NCBI GenBank assembly: GCA_016893485.2
Contig: JAFEKX020000001.1
Span: 4,712,001-4,776,000 of the forward strand
Reading direction: 5' to 3'
Length of the DNA stretch: 64,000 nucleotides
From: Streptomyces sp. P3
Lineage (GTDB): Bacteria; Actinomycetota; Actinomycetes; Streptomycetales; Streptomycetaceae
Both the position numbers and the translations under genes were made by a program. The stretch's first letter is position 1; each line of letters opens with the position of its first letter. A model generated the notes under the pieces. It was not told where the DNA came from and did not search any database. It saw nothing but the letters and a program-made list of their open reading frames with translations. Positions 56,396 to 64,000 of the stretch are shown here, one piece after another.

Positions 56396-57390
56396 TCACC
56401 AGCGGCACACGACCACCCCCGCGCTCGCCCCGCTCGCGAAGCCGAACATGCCCACCAGGTGGCCGCGTTGGAGGCGTCCGCTGTCGAGGGCGGCGGCGAG
56501 CTGGAGCGGGATGGTGTTGGTCGCGACGTTGCCGTGGGTGGGGAAGGTGGCCAGGACGCGGCCCGGGTCCACGCCCACCCAGTCGCAGACGACCTTGGTG
56601 AACGGCACCGACGGCTGGTGCACACAGACGAGGTCGAGGTCGTCGCCCTCGACGCCCACCTCCCGCAGCGCGCCCCGCACTTTGACCGGCAGGCCCTCGA
56701 AGGACCCCACCAACCGGGCCGAGTCGATACGGAGATGGCCCAGTGTGCGGTGCTGCGCGTACGGGTTGGGGAGGGTCGCCGCGCGCCAGCCCCAGGAGTT
56801 GGCGAAGAACCGGGAGCCGAGGATGCCGGGCCGGTCCCCGCCTCCACCAGCAGGGCCGAGCCCATGTCGCCGGTGCTGAGGCTGGGCAGCGCGGTCAACA
56901 GGTCGGCGGGGTCGTCCAGTTCCCAGCGGCTCTCCCGGGTGCTGACCTCGGCGGTGGTCACCAGCACCCGCCGGTACTGGCCGCACCTGATGAAGGCGTC
57001 GGCGACCTCCAGCGCGTTGAGGACACCGTTGCACGCGTTCTTCAGGTCGAACACCGGGCAGTCCAGGCCGAGTTTGTCCGCGACGACATGGGCGGTGGCC
57101 GGCTCCTCCATGTCGGCGAGGATGCCGGCGTAGAGCAGCAGGTCGACGGCGCCCGGGTCGGTTCCGGTGTCCGCGAACAGCCGCCGGGCCGCGTGCGCGG
57201 CCAGGTCCGAGGGTTGCTCCAGGTCGTCGGCCACGGTGCGCTCGGCCAGGCCGTACATGCGCTGGAGCACGCCTCGGGAGAGCGGTACGCCGGGGCTGCC
57301 CGCGCGGAACCGGTCCTCCACCGCGGCCACGGTCTGGCGTCCCTCGGGGATGTGGACGGTGGCGTGAACGATCCTGCTGTGAACGGTCAT
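56396..57390 (-). CDS. 3-Oxoacyl-ACP synthase III (KAS III)-family enzyme, one frameshift
   Basis: About 331 residues from ATG 57390. Thiolase-fold N-half: DLAAHAARRLFADTGTDPGA, VDLLLYAGILADMEEPATAH, with nucleophile Cys in FDLKNACNGVLNALEVADAF. After an indel near 56815 the C-half reads LGSRFFANSWGWRAATLPNP, His in LDLVCVHQPSVPFTKVVCDW and Asn in THGNVATNTIPLQLAAALDS. Complete Cys-His-Asn triad. It differs clearly from the second KAS III at 59183, so the two probably use different substrates or one makes esters or amides. Confidence 0.85.
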
Positions 57391-57458
57391 TGGTCCCTCC
57401 TCGGTCGTGGTCGTCGGTCTGGGTGTCGGCCCCCGGTGATCGGTGATCAGCCCCCGGC

Positions 57459-57500
57459 GTTCAGTCCTCGTCGTTCAGTCCTCGGTGCTCAGTCCTCGCC
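57459..57500. repeat. Three tandem 14-bp repeats over the KAS II stop codon
   Basis: GTTCAGTCCTCGTC, GTTCAGTCCTCGGT and GCTCAGTCCTCGCC run head to tail. The third unit holds the KAS II stop (57489-57491 on the minus strand), so the duplication recreates the terminal codons downstream. Confidence 0.8.
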
Positions 57501-58725
57501 GGTGAAGACCAGCACCACGTTGTGCCCGCCGAAGCCGAAGGAGTGGCTGGCGGCGGCCCGGACCTGCTGTGCGCGGGGGCGGCCCGTGACACAGTCCAGG
57601 TCGTAGGGGAGGGTGTCCGGGGTGAGGTTGGCGATCGGCGGGACGGTGGCGCGGTGCACGGTCAGGGCGGTGAGCGCCGCCTCGATCGCACCGGCCGCGC
57701 CGAGACTGTGCCCCAGAACCCCTTGGCGGCGGTGACACTTGGCCGGTGCGGCAGCACCCGCTGGATCAACTCGGCCTCGGTCAGGTCGTTGAGCGGGGTC
57801 GAGGTCCCGTGCGCGTTGACGTGATCGACGTCCCCGGGCCCGAGCCCCGCGTCCGTGAGCGCCGCCCGCAGCGCCTGCTCGGCGTGAACTCCCCCTGGTG
57901 CGGGGGCGGTCGGGTGATACGCGTCGGACGTCTGACCGGCGCCCGCGAGACGGGCGTAGCGCCGCTGTCCACGGGCGCGGGCGTCCGCCTCGCGCGTCCA
58001 GGACGAGGATCGCGGCGCCCTCGGAGATCACGAACCCGTCCCGGTCCGCCGCGAAGGGGCGTGAGGCGGTCTCGGGGTCGTCGACGCGGGACGACAGCGC
58101 GCCCATCCGCTGGAAGCCGGAGGTGATCACCGGGGTGACCGCCGCCTCCGTACCGCCCGCCACCGCGATGTCGCACAGTCCGGCGAGCAGCAGCCCCCCG
58201 CGCGACGGCCAGGGCGCTCGCGCCGGACGCACACGCGCTCTCGGTCGCGAGGGACGGGCCACGGGCGCCGAGGTCCAACAGCACCTCCCCGGCAGCCATG
58301 TTGGAGATCAGCATGGGCACCAGCGCGGGTGACACCAGCTCGGGTCCGCCCTGGTGGTGGCGGAGGGTCTGGTCCTCCAGGTGCGCGGCCCCGGCGAGCC
58401 CCGAACCGATCACCACGGCGACCCGCGCGCCGTCCCACCCGGCCGGGTCGAGCCCGGCGTCGGCGACGGCCTCGCGCGCCGCGAGCACGGCGAGCTGGCT
58501 GAACCGGCCCATGCGCCACGCCTTGCCGCCGCCGATCCGCGCCTGTTCCGGAGTCATCAGCGGGATGCGGCACGACAAGTCGACGGCGCAGCCCTTGAGT
58601 TCGGGGTCGGTGGCGGCGGTGGACCGCCCGCTCAGGACCCCCTGCCAGGTCTCCTCGCGGCCGACCCCGGCCGGGGTGATGAGCCCCAGGCCGGTGACGG
58701 AGACGGGAGTGCGGGAGGCCTGCAT
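57489..58725 (-). CDS. Beta-ketoacyl-ACP synthase II (FabF-type), frameshifted
   Basis: About 412 residues from ATG 58725 (TGATG junction with the ACP gene). SVTGLGLITPAGVGREETWQ starts the fold. Nucleophile: SLATESACASGASALAVA; first His: VNAHGTSTPLNDLTEAELI; second: AAKGVLGHSLGAAGAIEAAL. EGAAILVLD and SFGFGGHNVVLVF are also conserved. Indels near 58210, 58000-57900 and 57720 break it. There is no chain-length-factor partner as in aromatic type II PKS, so a fatty-acid-like or modified acyl product is expected. Confidence 0.85.
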
Positions 58726-58956
58726 CACGCGCGCTTGGCGCTCAGCGTGGCGACCAGCTCGCCCACGGTGCTGTGCTTGGCGGCCTCGTCGTCCGCCACC
58801 GGGACCCCAGCGTCTCCTGGAGCGCCAGGGCGAGTTCGGCGAGCGCGAGCGAGTCCAGGTCGAGGCTCTCCAGCGTGGCCTCGGGACGGATGTGCTCGGG
58901 GCTGACCTCGAACTTCTCGGTGAGTACGGCGGTCACGGCGGTCTGGACGGGGACAT
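58725..58956 (-). CDS. Acyl carrier protein, two frameshifts
   Basis: About 78 residues from ATG 58956 (AAGGAA upstream); MSP joins VQTAVTAVLTEKFEVSPEHI after one missing C near 58945. The phosphopantetheine site is SLDLDSLALAELALALQETL with the DSL serine. A second indel near 58800 leads to VADDEAAKHSTVGELVATL. The stop overlaps the KAS II start. It carries the growing acyl chain for the KAS enzymes of this cluster. Confidence 0.85.
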
Positions 58957-59133
58957 GGGGTTCCTTTCGACGGGTGGGATCGGCGGGCGGGCGGATAAAC
59001 GGACAGCGGAACAAGGTCGTCCGACCCGTTTCGCGCGTATCCGGCGCCGAGTACCGCCGAGTACCGGGGAGCGGCGGCGCGCCCCGGTACTGGCAAGGCT
59101 TCGGGCGGGGTGTCCGGCGAGGTGCGGGCGGGT

Positions 59134-59197
59134 CTCGGGCGTGCGGTGGTTCGGGCGTGCAGTGGTTCGGGCGAGCGGTGTCTCAGGCGAGCGGGGT
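59134..59197. repeat. Four tandem 16-bp repeats over the KAS III stop codon
   Basis: Four 16-bp units of the type TTCGGGCGTGCAGTGG (59134-59197) overlap the stop of the minus-strand KAS III gene (59183-59185). The rest of the 226-bp gap to the ACP gene (58957-59133) has a short CCGCCGAGTA repeat but no gene. Confidence 0.8.
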
Positions 59198-60271
59198 CGT
59201 CCGTGGGGCGGGGTGATCGAGATCGTCGATCCGGGGTACCGCCGGCAGCTCCGGCCAGACCAGGGCCGCCGAGCCCCAGGTGAGTCCGGCGCCGAAGGCG
59301 GTGAGCAACACCCGGTCGCCGGGCCGGAGTTCACCTCGCGACTGGGCGTCGGCGAGGGCCAGCGGGATGGAGGCGGCGCCGGTGTTGCCGACCCGCTCGA
59401 TGTTGGTGACATGCCGTTCGCCGGGTACCGGGATGCGGTCGCCGACGGCGGACAGGATCCGGGCGTTCGCCTGATGGGCGCAGAACCGGTCCACATCCTC
59501 GGCCGCCCAGGCCGCGCGCTTGAGCACGGTGTGGGCCGACTGGGTCATACGCGTCACCGCGTGCTGGAACACCTCACGTCCCCGCATGCGGAAGTAGCGG
59601 TCGTCCGGGCCGTAGTCAGCGGGGCGGGAGCGCTCCTGCGCACCGCCGCCGGGCACCTGGATCAGTTCGTCGCCGGAGCCGTCGCCGCCGAGGTCCAGGG
59701 CGAGGACGGCGCCGGGTTCGTCCCGTTCGCCGCGCCGCAGGACGACCGCCCCGGCGCCGTCCCCGAACAGGATTCCGGCGGAACGGTCCTGCGGGTCGAG
59801 CAGCGTCGAGTACACCTCGGCCGAGACCAGCAGGACGCGGTCGGCACACCCCGAGGTCAGGGCGCCGACGGCGGCGGCGAGGCCGTAGACGAAACCGCTG
59901 CACGCGGCGGACACGTCCCAGGCGGCGATCTCGCCGAGGCCGAGGCGGGTGGCGAGGCGGGGGCCATGGCGGGCATCGGGCGGTCGGGGGTGGAGGTGGT
60001 GACGATCACGGCGTCGACGAGGGGGAACCGGCGACGGCGAGGGCGCGGACGGCGGCCGTCAGGGCGAGGTCGCCGGTGGTGACGCCGGGTGCGGCGCGGT
60101 GGCGTTCGCCGATGCCGGTGCGTCTGCGAACCCAGGCGTCGTCGACGTCCCACGCGACGGGCAGGGCGTCGTTGGCCACCGCACCCGGGGGACGAAACCG
60201 GCGAGGCCCTCGAGGACGGCCGTCTGCGGCGTCTTCAAGGGCGGGGCTGCGCTGGGCAGTCGGAAGGTCAC
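59183..60271 (-). CDS. 3-Oxoacyl-ACP synthase III (FabH-type), frameshifted
   Basis: About 363 residues from GTG 60271. LPSAAPPLKTPQTAVLEGLA continues after a missing C near 60188 to VANDALPVAWDVDDAWVRRR, TGIGERHRAAPGVTTGDLAL; a second break near 60020 and a third near 59965 lead to AAWDVSAACSGFVYGLAAAV with the catalytic Cys. His is in VDRFCAHQANARILSAVGD and Asn in IERVGNTGAASIPLALADAQ. This is the canonical FabH signature; it should prime synthesis by condensing an acyl-CoA with malonyl-ACP. First gene of the cluster; its promoter must lie in 60272-60500. Confidence 0.85.
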
Positions 60272-60900
60272 ACACGCCTCGATGGGAAGTGATCTTGGAC
60301 GAGCGGCACGACTGTAATTCGGATCAAGAGGGGGTGTGGGCGTGACGCGACTCGAATACGTGCGCAGTTTCGCGCGCCCGTCCGTAAAACCCCAGCTCAG
60401 CGACCGAAGTGAGGAAACGTTACGTCTGTTATGTCGTCCGCAGATCACCCGAAAGAGGGCGGTGGGGGCGGCCGTTCGACACACGGCCGCGCGTGGGGCG
60501 TGCCGGGGTTGCGGCGGCCTGCCAACGGGCCGGTCTGCTACGGCAGTTCGGGCGGGCGGGTTGGGGAGTGAGCCGCTGATGCCGTACGGCGGGGACGAGT
60601 TCGGTGTTGCCCTGGGTCTCCGTGCCGGGACGGGTGGCCGTGGTGACCGGGGTGTGCGTGCGGCTCTCGGTGAGCGGGGCTTCTGGGGTTGCTGTGGGCG
60701 AGCGAACTCCGCTGCTCGGTGCTGGAGTTCGGGGATGGCCCGGGTCGCGAGGGGGCGTGGCGGCGGGCCGGCCTGCTCTGCGGGCGGGAAGGGTGCCCGC
60801 TCGTGTTCGGCGGCTTCGAGGCATGGGACTGTCCGGACGGCCCGGTGCGGCGGGCGCCCCGTGACGGGCCCGCGCCGGGGGCGACTGGGAGGATGGGCTC
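60272..60900. other. Promoter region and spacer with no supported gene
   Basis: 629 bp between the divergent KAS III gene and the monooxygenase-like gene. An AT-richer stretch at 60290-60440 suits promoters for the biosynthetic cluster. Several overlapping open frames exist on both strands (60540-60890), but none has a consistent start, codon bias or recognisable motif. No regulator gene is present. Confidence 0.4.
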
Positions 60901-61263
60901 ATGAGCATCGTCAAGATCAACGTACTCACCGTCCCCGAGGAGCAGCGCGAGACGCTGGAGAAGCGGTTTGCGAACCGGGCCGGGACGGTGGACAGCTCGG
61001 ACGGGTTCGAGTGGTTCGAGCTGCTGCGTCCCGTCGAGGGCACCGACACCTACCTCGTGTACACGCGCTGGCGTGCCGAGGAGGACTTCCAGAACTGGAT
61101 GTCCGGCATGGGCCAGGCCGCCCACCGGGGCGCGGCCCAGGAGGGCGGCGCGCAGGGTTCCGCCGAGGGTTCCCCGCAGGGTGGGCGGCCCCGGCCGGCC
61201 GCGACGGACTCGACGCTGTGGACGTTCGAGGTGGTGCAGCAGGCGGGGCCCAGGGAGAGCTGA
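60901..61263 (+). CDS. Antibiotic-biosynthesis-monooxygenase (ABM)-domain protein
   Basis: 120 residues, intact, from ATG 60901 (GGGAGGA upstream). MSIVKINVLTVPEEQRETLE, then FANRAGTVDSSDGFEWFELL and TYLVYTRWRAEEDFQNWMSG follow the ABM ferredoxin-like fold, ending DSTLWTFEVVQQAG. A Gly/Ala-rich insert (EGGAQGSAEGSPQGG) replaces part of the last helix. Family members include heme-degrading and quinone-forming monooxygenases and many of unknown role. Confidence 0.88.
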   Translation: MSIVKINVLTVPEEQRETLEKRFANRAGTVDSSDGFEWFELLRPVEGTDTYLVYTRWRAEEDFQNWMSGMGQAAHRGAAQEGGAQGSAEGSPQGGRPRPAATDSTLWTFEVVQQAGPRES

Positions 61264-61308
61264 GGCTTGACCATCGACTCCCGCGACGGCTCCGCGAAAG
61301 GGTTCGGT

Positions 61309-61719
61309 CTACGACGGCTCGCGCACAGCCGGTCTCAACTCCCGTAGAACGCAAGCCAGATCGCCTGGTGCCGCCGCGAGCCTCACCGTCCGCCCCCGTC
61401 GTCGAGTTCGGCGCTGTGCCAGTCGCCCGGGACAGTGTCGCCGTCGGCGCCGCGAACGCGTCGTACCGTGCGGACGGTAAGGCGTTCCAGGAGGACGCGG
61501 CGGCCCGCGAAGCGGTCGGGGCCCGGGGTGACCGCCGGGTGGGCCGTCGCCGAGGACGATATGGGTGCCGAAGCCATGCGAGGTGCAGTCGGTGTGGTCC
61601 AGGAAGCGGGCCCGGACGAAGAGCGCGCCGGGCGGGTCCGCCAAGTCCGCCGGTTCCTGGGGACTTCGGGTTGCCGGGGCTGGTGGACCCGCGTCACTCG
61701 CCCCCGTGTCCTCCGGCAT
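61309..61719 (-). CDS. Small hypothetical protein, two frameshifts
   Basis: About 137 residues from ATG 61719. The reading MPEDTGASDAGPPAPATRSP, PPGALFVRARFLDHTDCTSH, GFGTHIVLGDGPPG, then after an indel RRVLLERLTVRTVRRVRGAD, then GRTVRLAAAPGDLACVLREL has consistent coding bias over three frames. No family recognised. It lies between the ABM gene and the MmyB-type regulator. Confidence 0.5.
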   Translation of the reverse strand: MPEDTGASDAGPPAPATRSPQEPADLADPPGALFVRARFLDHTDCTSHGFGTHIVLGDGPPGGHPGPRPLRGPPRPPGTPYRPHGTTRSRRRRRHCPGRLAQRRTRRRGRTVRLAAAPGDLACVLRELRPAVREPS

Positions 61720-61809
61720 CCGGCCGGCGCGTCGGGGCGTGCCCCGCCTACGGCTGCTGACCGGTCGCTTCCGGGGCGGGGGCGGGGCGGTCGGCGGGGC
61801 GGGGTGCGG

Positions 61810-62655
61810 TCAGGTCGAGGAGGAGGAGGGCGTCGTGGTCGGGGTGCCGGGTTCGGCGGTGTAGACGCCGATGCGCTGGCCGGGGGTGCCTTCCACGTGC
61901 AGTGACTGGGAGGTGAGGGTGAGCGTGCCGACCTGGGGGTGGAGGAACGTCTTGTGGGCGGGCTTGCGTCCGGTCACCTCGTAGCGCTCCCAGAGACCGG
62001 CGAAGTCCGGGCTCTTGAGGAGGAGTTCACCGACCAGGTTGGTCAGGTCGGGGGCGTCCGGGGCCGTACCGGCGTTGACGCGCAGGCGGGCGACGCAGCC
62101 GGTGATCTGCCGTTCCCAGTGGGTGAAGAGGGTCCGCGCCGAGGGATGCAGGAACAGGTATCGGGCCAGGTTGCGCTGCTTGACCGGCCAGTCGTCCAGG
62201 CCCGGGTACAGGGCGAGGCCGCCGGGGTTCCAGGCGAGTATGTCCATGCTGCGGCTGATGACGTAGGCCGGGTTCGGGCGCAGTGACTCCAGGATCAGCT
62301 TGAGGTGGGGGTGCACGGTACGGCTGGGGGCGGGCGGCGGTTCGGGGGCGTAGCGGGCGGCGCGGGCGGCGAGTTCGCGCAGGTGTTGGTGTTCCTGGTC
62401 GTCCATGTGCAGGGCGCGGGCGAGGGAGTCCAGGACGGCGGGGCTGGGGCGGGTCTCCTTGCCGCGTTCCAGGCGGACGTAGTAGTCGATGCTGATGCCC
62501 GACAGGGTGGCCAGTTCCTCCCGGCGCAGTCCGGGCGTGCGGCGGAGGCCGGTGCCGATGGTGAGGCCGACGTGTTCGGGGCTGGTCTGGGTGCGGCGGG
62601 CGCGCAGATAGCGGCCCAGCTCCGCGCCCTCGCTGTGCGCGCTCTCGGATGACAT
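61810..62655 (-). CDS. XRE-family regulator with MmyB-like ligand-binding domain
   Basis: 281 residues, intact, from ATG 62655. HTH: LGRYLRARRTQTSPEHVGLT, LRREELATLSGISIDYYVRL and RGKETRPSPAVLDSLARALH. The C-terminal PAS-like MmyB domain: YVISRSMDILAWNPGGLALY, LARYLFLHPSARTLFTHWER and HPQVGTLTLTSQSLHVEGTP. Streptomyces proteins of this type regulate neighbouring oxidoreductases, and fatty acids have been reported as ligands of relatives. It is divergent from the aldo/keto reductase at 62871, its likely target. Confidence 0.93.
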   Translation of the reverse strand: MSSESAHSEGAELGRYLRARRTQTSPEHVGLTIGTGLRRTPGLRREELATLSGISIDYYVRLERGKETRPSPAVLDSLARALHMDDQEHQHLRELAARAARYAPEPPPAPSRTVHPHLKLILESLRPNPAYVISRSMDILAWNPGGLALYPGLDDWPVKQRNLARYLFLHPSARTLFTHWERQITGCVARLRVNAGTAPDAPDLTNLVGELLLKSPDFAGLWERYEVTGRKPAHKTFLHPQVGTLTLTSQSLHVEGTPGQRIGVYTAEPGTPTTTPSSSST

Positions 62656-62870
62656 GCCTCCAGTCTCACCCGCCGGGCGCCCGCCACGCGGCGGGAGGGA
62701 GCCCTGCCATTACCCCTGAAGAACCCGCCCTGCCACATCGGATCACTCCGCGCCAAGGTCGGTGAGGAAGACATCGGACCCCGCGCCGTCTCCCGGGCTT
62801 CGGCCGGCACTGTCCGCCGGTCCGGGCGGGCGTGCGGGGTCGGGCGACATCACCGAGTGGAGAAGGCGAG

Positions 62871-63848
62871 ATGCGGTACACAAAGTTGCGTGACCTGGAG
62901 GTCTCCCGGATCGGGCTGGGCGCGATGGGCATGTCCCACGGCTACACCGGCGCCGGCACCGACGACGCCGAGTCGGTCAGGACCGTGCACCGGGCGCTGG
63001 AGCTGGGCGTCACGCTCATCGACACCGCCGAGATCTACGGCCCCTACACCAACGAGGAGTTGCTCGGGCGGGCGCTGAAGGGCCGTAGGGACCAGGTGGT
63101 GCTGGCCACCAAGTTCGGCCTGGTCTCGCACGCCGGTGAGGGCGCGTGGAACCTGGACTCCCGCCCCGCCAACATCCGCACGGCGGTCGAGGGCTCCCTG
63201 AGGCGGCTGGGCACCGATCACATCGACCTGTACTACCAGCACCGGGTGGACCCGGACACGCCGATCGAGGAGACCGCGGGGGCCGTGGGCGAGCTGATCG
63301 CCGAGGGGAAGGTGCGCGCCTTCGGCCTGTCCGAGGCCGGCCCGGACACGATCCGGCGTGCCCACGCCGTGCAGCCGGTCACCGCCGTGCAGTCGGAGTA
63401 CTCGCTGTGGACCCGCGGGGTCGAGAAGCGCGTGCTGCCCGTCCTGCGGGAGCTGAACATCGGGCTGGTGCCGTTCTCACCGCTGGGCCGCGGCTTCCTG
63501 ACCGGCGCCGTCCGCTCCACCGACCAGTTCGACGAGAACGACTTCCGGCGCGACAACCCCCGCTTCACCGGCGAGAACTTCCGGCACAACCTGGCGCTCG
63601 CCGACCAGGTCAGGGCGCTGGCCGACGAGGCCGGTGCCACGCCCGCGCAGGTGGCGCTGGCCTGGCTGCTCGCCCAGGGCGACGACATCGCCCCGATCCC
63701 CGGCACCAAGCGCGTCAGCCGGATCGAGGAGAACACCGCCGCCGACGCGCTCACGCTGACCGCCGAGCAGCTCGACAGGCTCACCGGTCTGCCGCCCGCC
63801 GCCGGTGACACCCACACCGAGGCCCAGGCCCGGATGCTCGAACGCTGA
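62871..63848 (+). CDS. Aldo/keto reductase
   Basis: 325 residues, intact, from ATG 62871 (GGAGAAGG upstream). Catalytic Asp/Tyr: LELGVTLIDTAEIYGPYTNE; Lys: DQVVLATKFGLVSHA; His: DHIDLYYQHRVDPDTPIEET. NADP-binding C-terminus: GLVPFSPLGRGFLTGAVRST and IAPIPGTKRVSRIEENTAAD. AKR of the YhdN/AKR11-13 type; cytosolic carbonyl reduction. Co-oriented with a zinc dehydrogenase 43 bp downstream. Confidence 0.95.
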   Translation: MRYTKLRDLEVSRIGLGAMGMSHGYTGAGTDDAESVRTVHRALELGVTLIDTAEIYGPYTNEELLGRALKGRRDQVVLATKFGLVSHAGEGAWNLDSRPANIRTAVEGSLRRLGTDHIDLYYQHRVDPDTPIEETAGAVGELIAEGKVRAFGLSEAGPDTIRRAHAVQPVTAVQSEYSLWTRGVEKRVLPVLRELNIGLVPFSPLGRGFLTGAVRSTDQFDENDFRRDNPRFTGENFRHNLALADQVRALADEAGATPAQVALAWLLAQGDDIAPIPGTKRVSRIEENTAADALTLTAEQLDRLTGLPPAAGDTHTEAQARMLER

Positions 63849-63891
63849 TCACCCGGACCGCCGGGCACGACCCCCTGGGAGCAGACCCCTC

Positions 63892-64000
63892 ATGCGAGCG
63901 GCAGTGATGTACGGAGCCGGCGACGTCCGCGTCGAGAACCGGCCCGACCCGAGGATCGTCCGGCCGACCGACGCCGTGGTCCGCACGCTGGCCGCGTGCG
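63892..64000 (+). CDS. Zinc-dependent alcohol dehydrogenase, cut by the window end
   Basis: The first 36 residues from ATG 63892 read RAAVMYGAGDVRVENRPDPR and then IVRPTDAVVRTLAAC, the N-terminus of medium-chain Zn alcohol dehydrogenases (GroES-like fold, first zinc Cys). The rest lies outside the window. Probably in an operon with the aldo/keto reductase. Confidence 0.85.
   Translation, partial: MRAAVMYGAGDVRVENRPDPRIVRPTDAVVRTLAAC

Noticed and set aside
57489..60271. Classical aromatic type II polyketide cluster
   Set aside because: There is no chain-length factor, ketoreductase, cyclase or aromatase; only one KAS II is present beside two KAS III.
60336..61760. Long plus-strand open frame across the KAS III promoter and ABM gene
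   Set aside because: Composition is not protein-like, it overlaps the well-supported ABM gene in another frame, and it has no recognisable motif.

Overview
The window is high-GC actinobacterial chromosome, almost certainly Streptomyces or a close relative. The reasons are strong G/C bias at third codon positions, frequent GTG starts, GGAGG ribosome binding sites, many ATGA/GTGA gene overlaps, and a content of ECF sigma factors, TetR/MarR/HxlR regulators, Asp23 envelope proteins and secreted hydrolases. It reads like accessory chromosome-arm DNA. No rRNA, tRNA, CRISPR array, insertion sequence or replication origin was seen.

Read quality matters. Roughly two thirds of the genes can only be read through with one or more single-base indels, mostly in G or C runs. 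The protein sequence continues convincingly on both sides, so each is annotated as one gene spanning its frames, with the break noted. These are more likely uncorrected sequencing errors than real pseudogenes, but that is an inference.

Layout. 1-600: relic of a tyrosine recombinase. 0.6-3 kb: HxlR and TetR regulators around a short-chain dehydrogenase. 3.2-7.8 kb: translationally coupled operon of ECF sigma factor, zinc-finger membrane anti-sigma, ABC ATPase, permease and membrane protein. 7.8-9.1 kb: a second ECF sigma factor with a membrane partner. 9.2-12.3 kb: a sigma factor fused to a membrane and extracytoplasmic domain, coupled to a GT51 glycosyltransferase whose transpeptidase half has lost its catalytic motifs. 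12.3-14.8 kb: secreted GH3 glycosidase. 15.4-17.3 kb: two-component system. 17.3-20.5 kb: TetR/MBL-hydrolase and SDR/TetR pairs. 21.3-24.1 kb: secreted beta-propeller protein and a SigK/RskA-type pair. 24.1-29.2 kb: envelope-stress island with four Asp23-domain proteins, including an anti-sigma-like zinc motif joined to an Asp23 domain beside its own ECF sigma factor. 29.3-34.4 kb: alpha/beta hydrolase and a four-gene lipid-modification operon (DUF1295, cyclopropane-fatty-acid-synthase-like methyltransferase, DUF1365, FAD oxidoreductase). 34.5-43 kb: two penicillin-binding-type serine hydrolases flanking an ABC exporter and a two-component system; an identical 16-bp palindrome in two promoters ties them together. 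43-45.4 kb: two COG4705-type membrane proteins around an orphan OmpR regulator. 45.7-49 kb: hydrolase with paired operators, then a degraded stretch. 49-54.4 kb: NmrA-like/HxlR pair, esterase/MarR pair, secretory lipase, lipoprotein. 54.4-60.3 kb: compact biosynthetic cluster on the minus strand (two KAS III, acyl carrier protein, one KAS II, a carboxymuconolactone-decarboxylase/ferredoxin fusion, cytochrome P450). 60.9-64 kb: monooxygenase-like protein, small protein, MmyB-type regulator, aldo/keto reductase and the start of a zinc alcohol dehydrogenase.

The dominant theme is envelope sensing and remodelling: five ECF-type sigma factors lie within 23 kb, most with membrane or anti-sigma partners. 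The best candidates for something new are the anti-sigma/Asp23 fusion, the membrane-tethered sigma factor coupled to a pseudo-transpeptidase, and the small type II fatty-acid/polyketide cluster.
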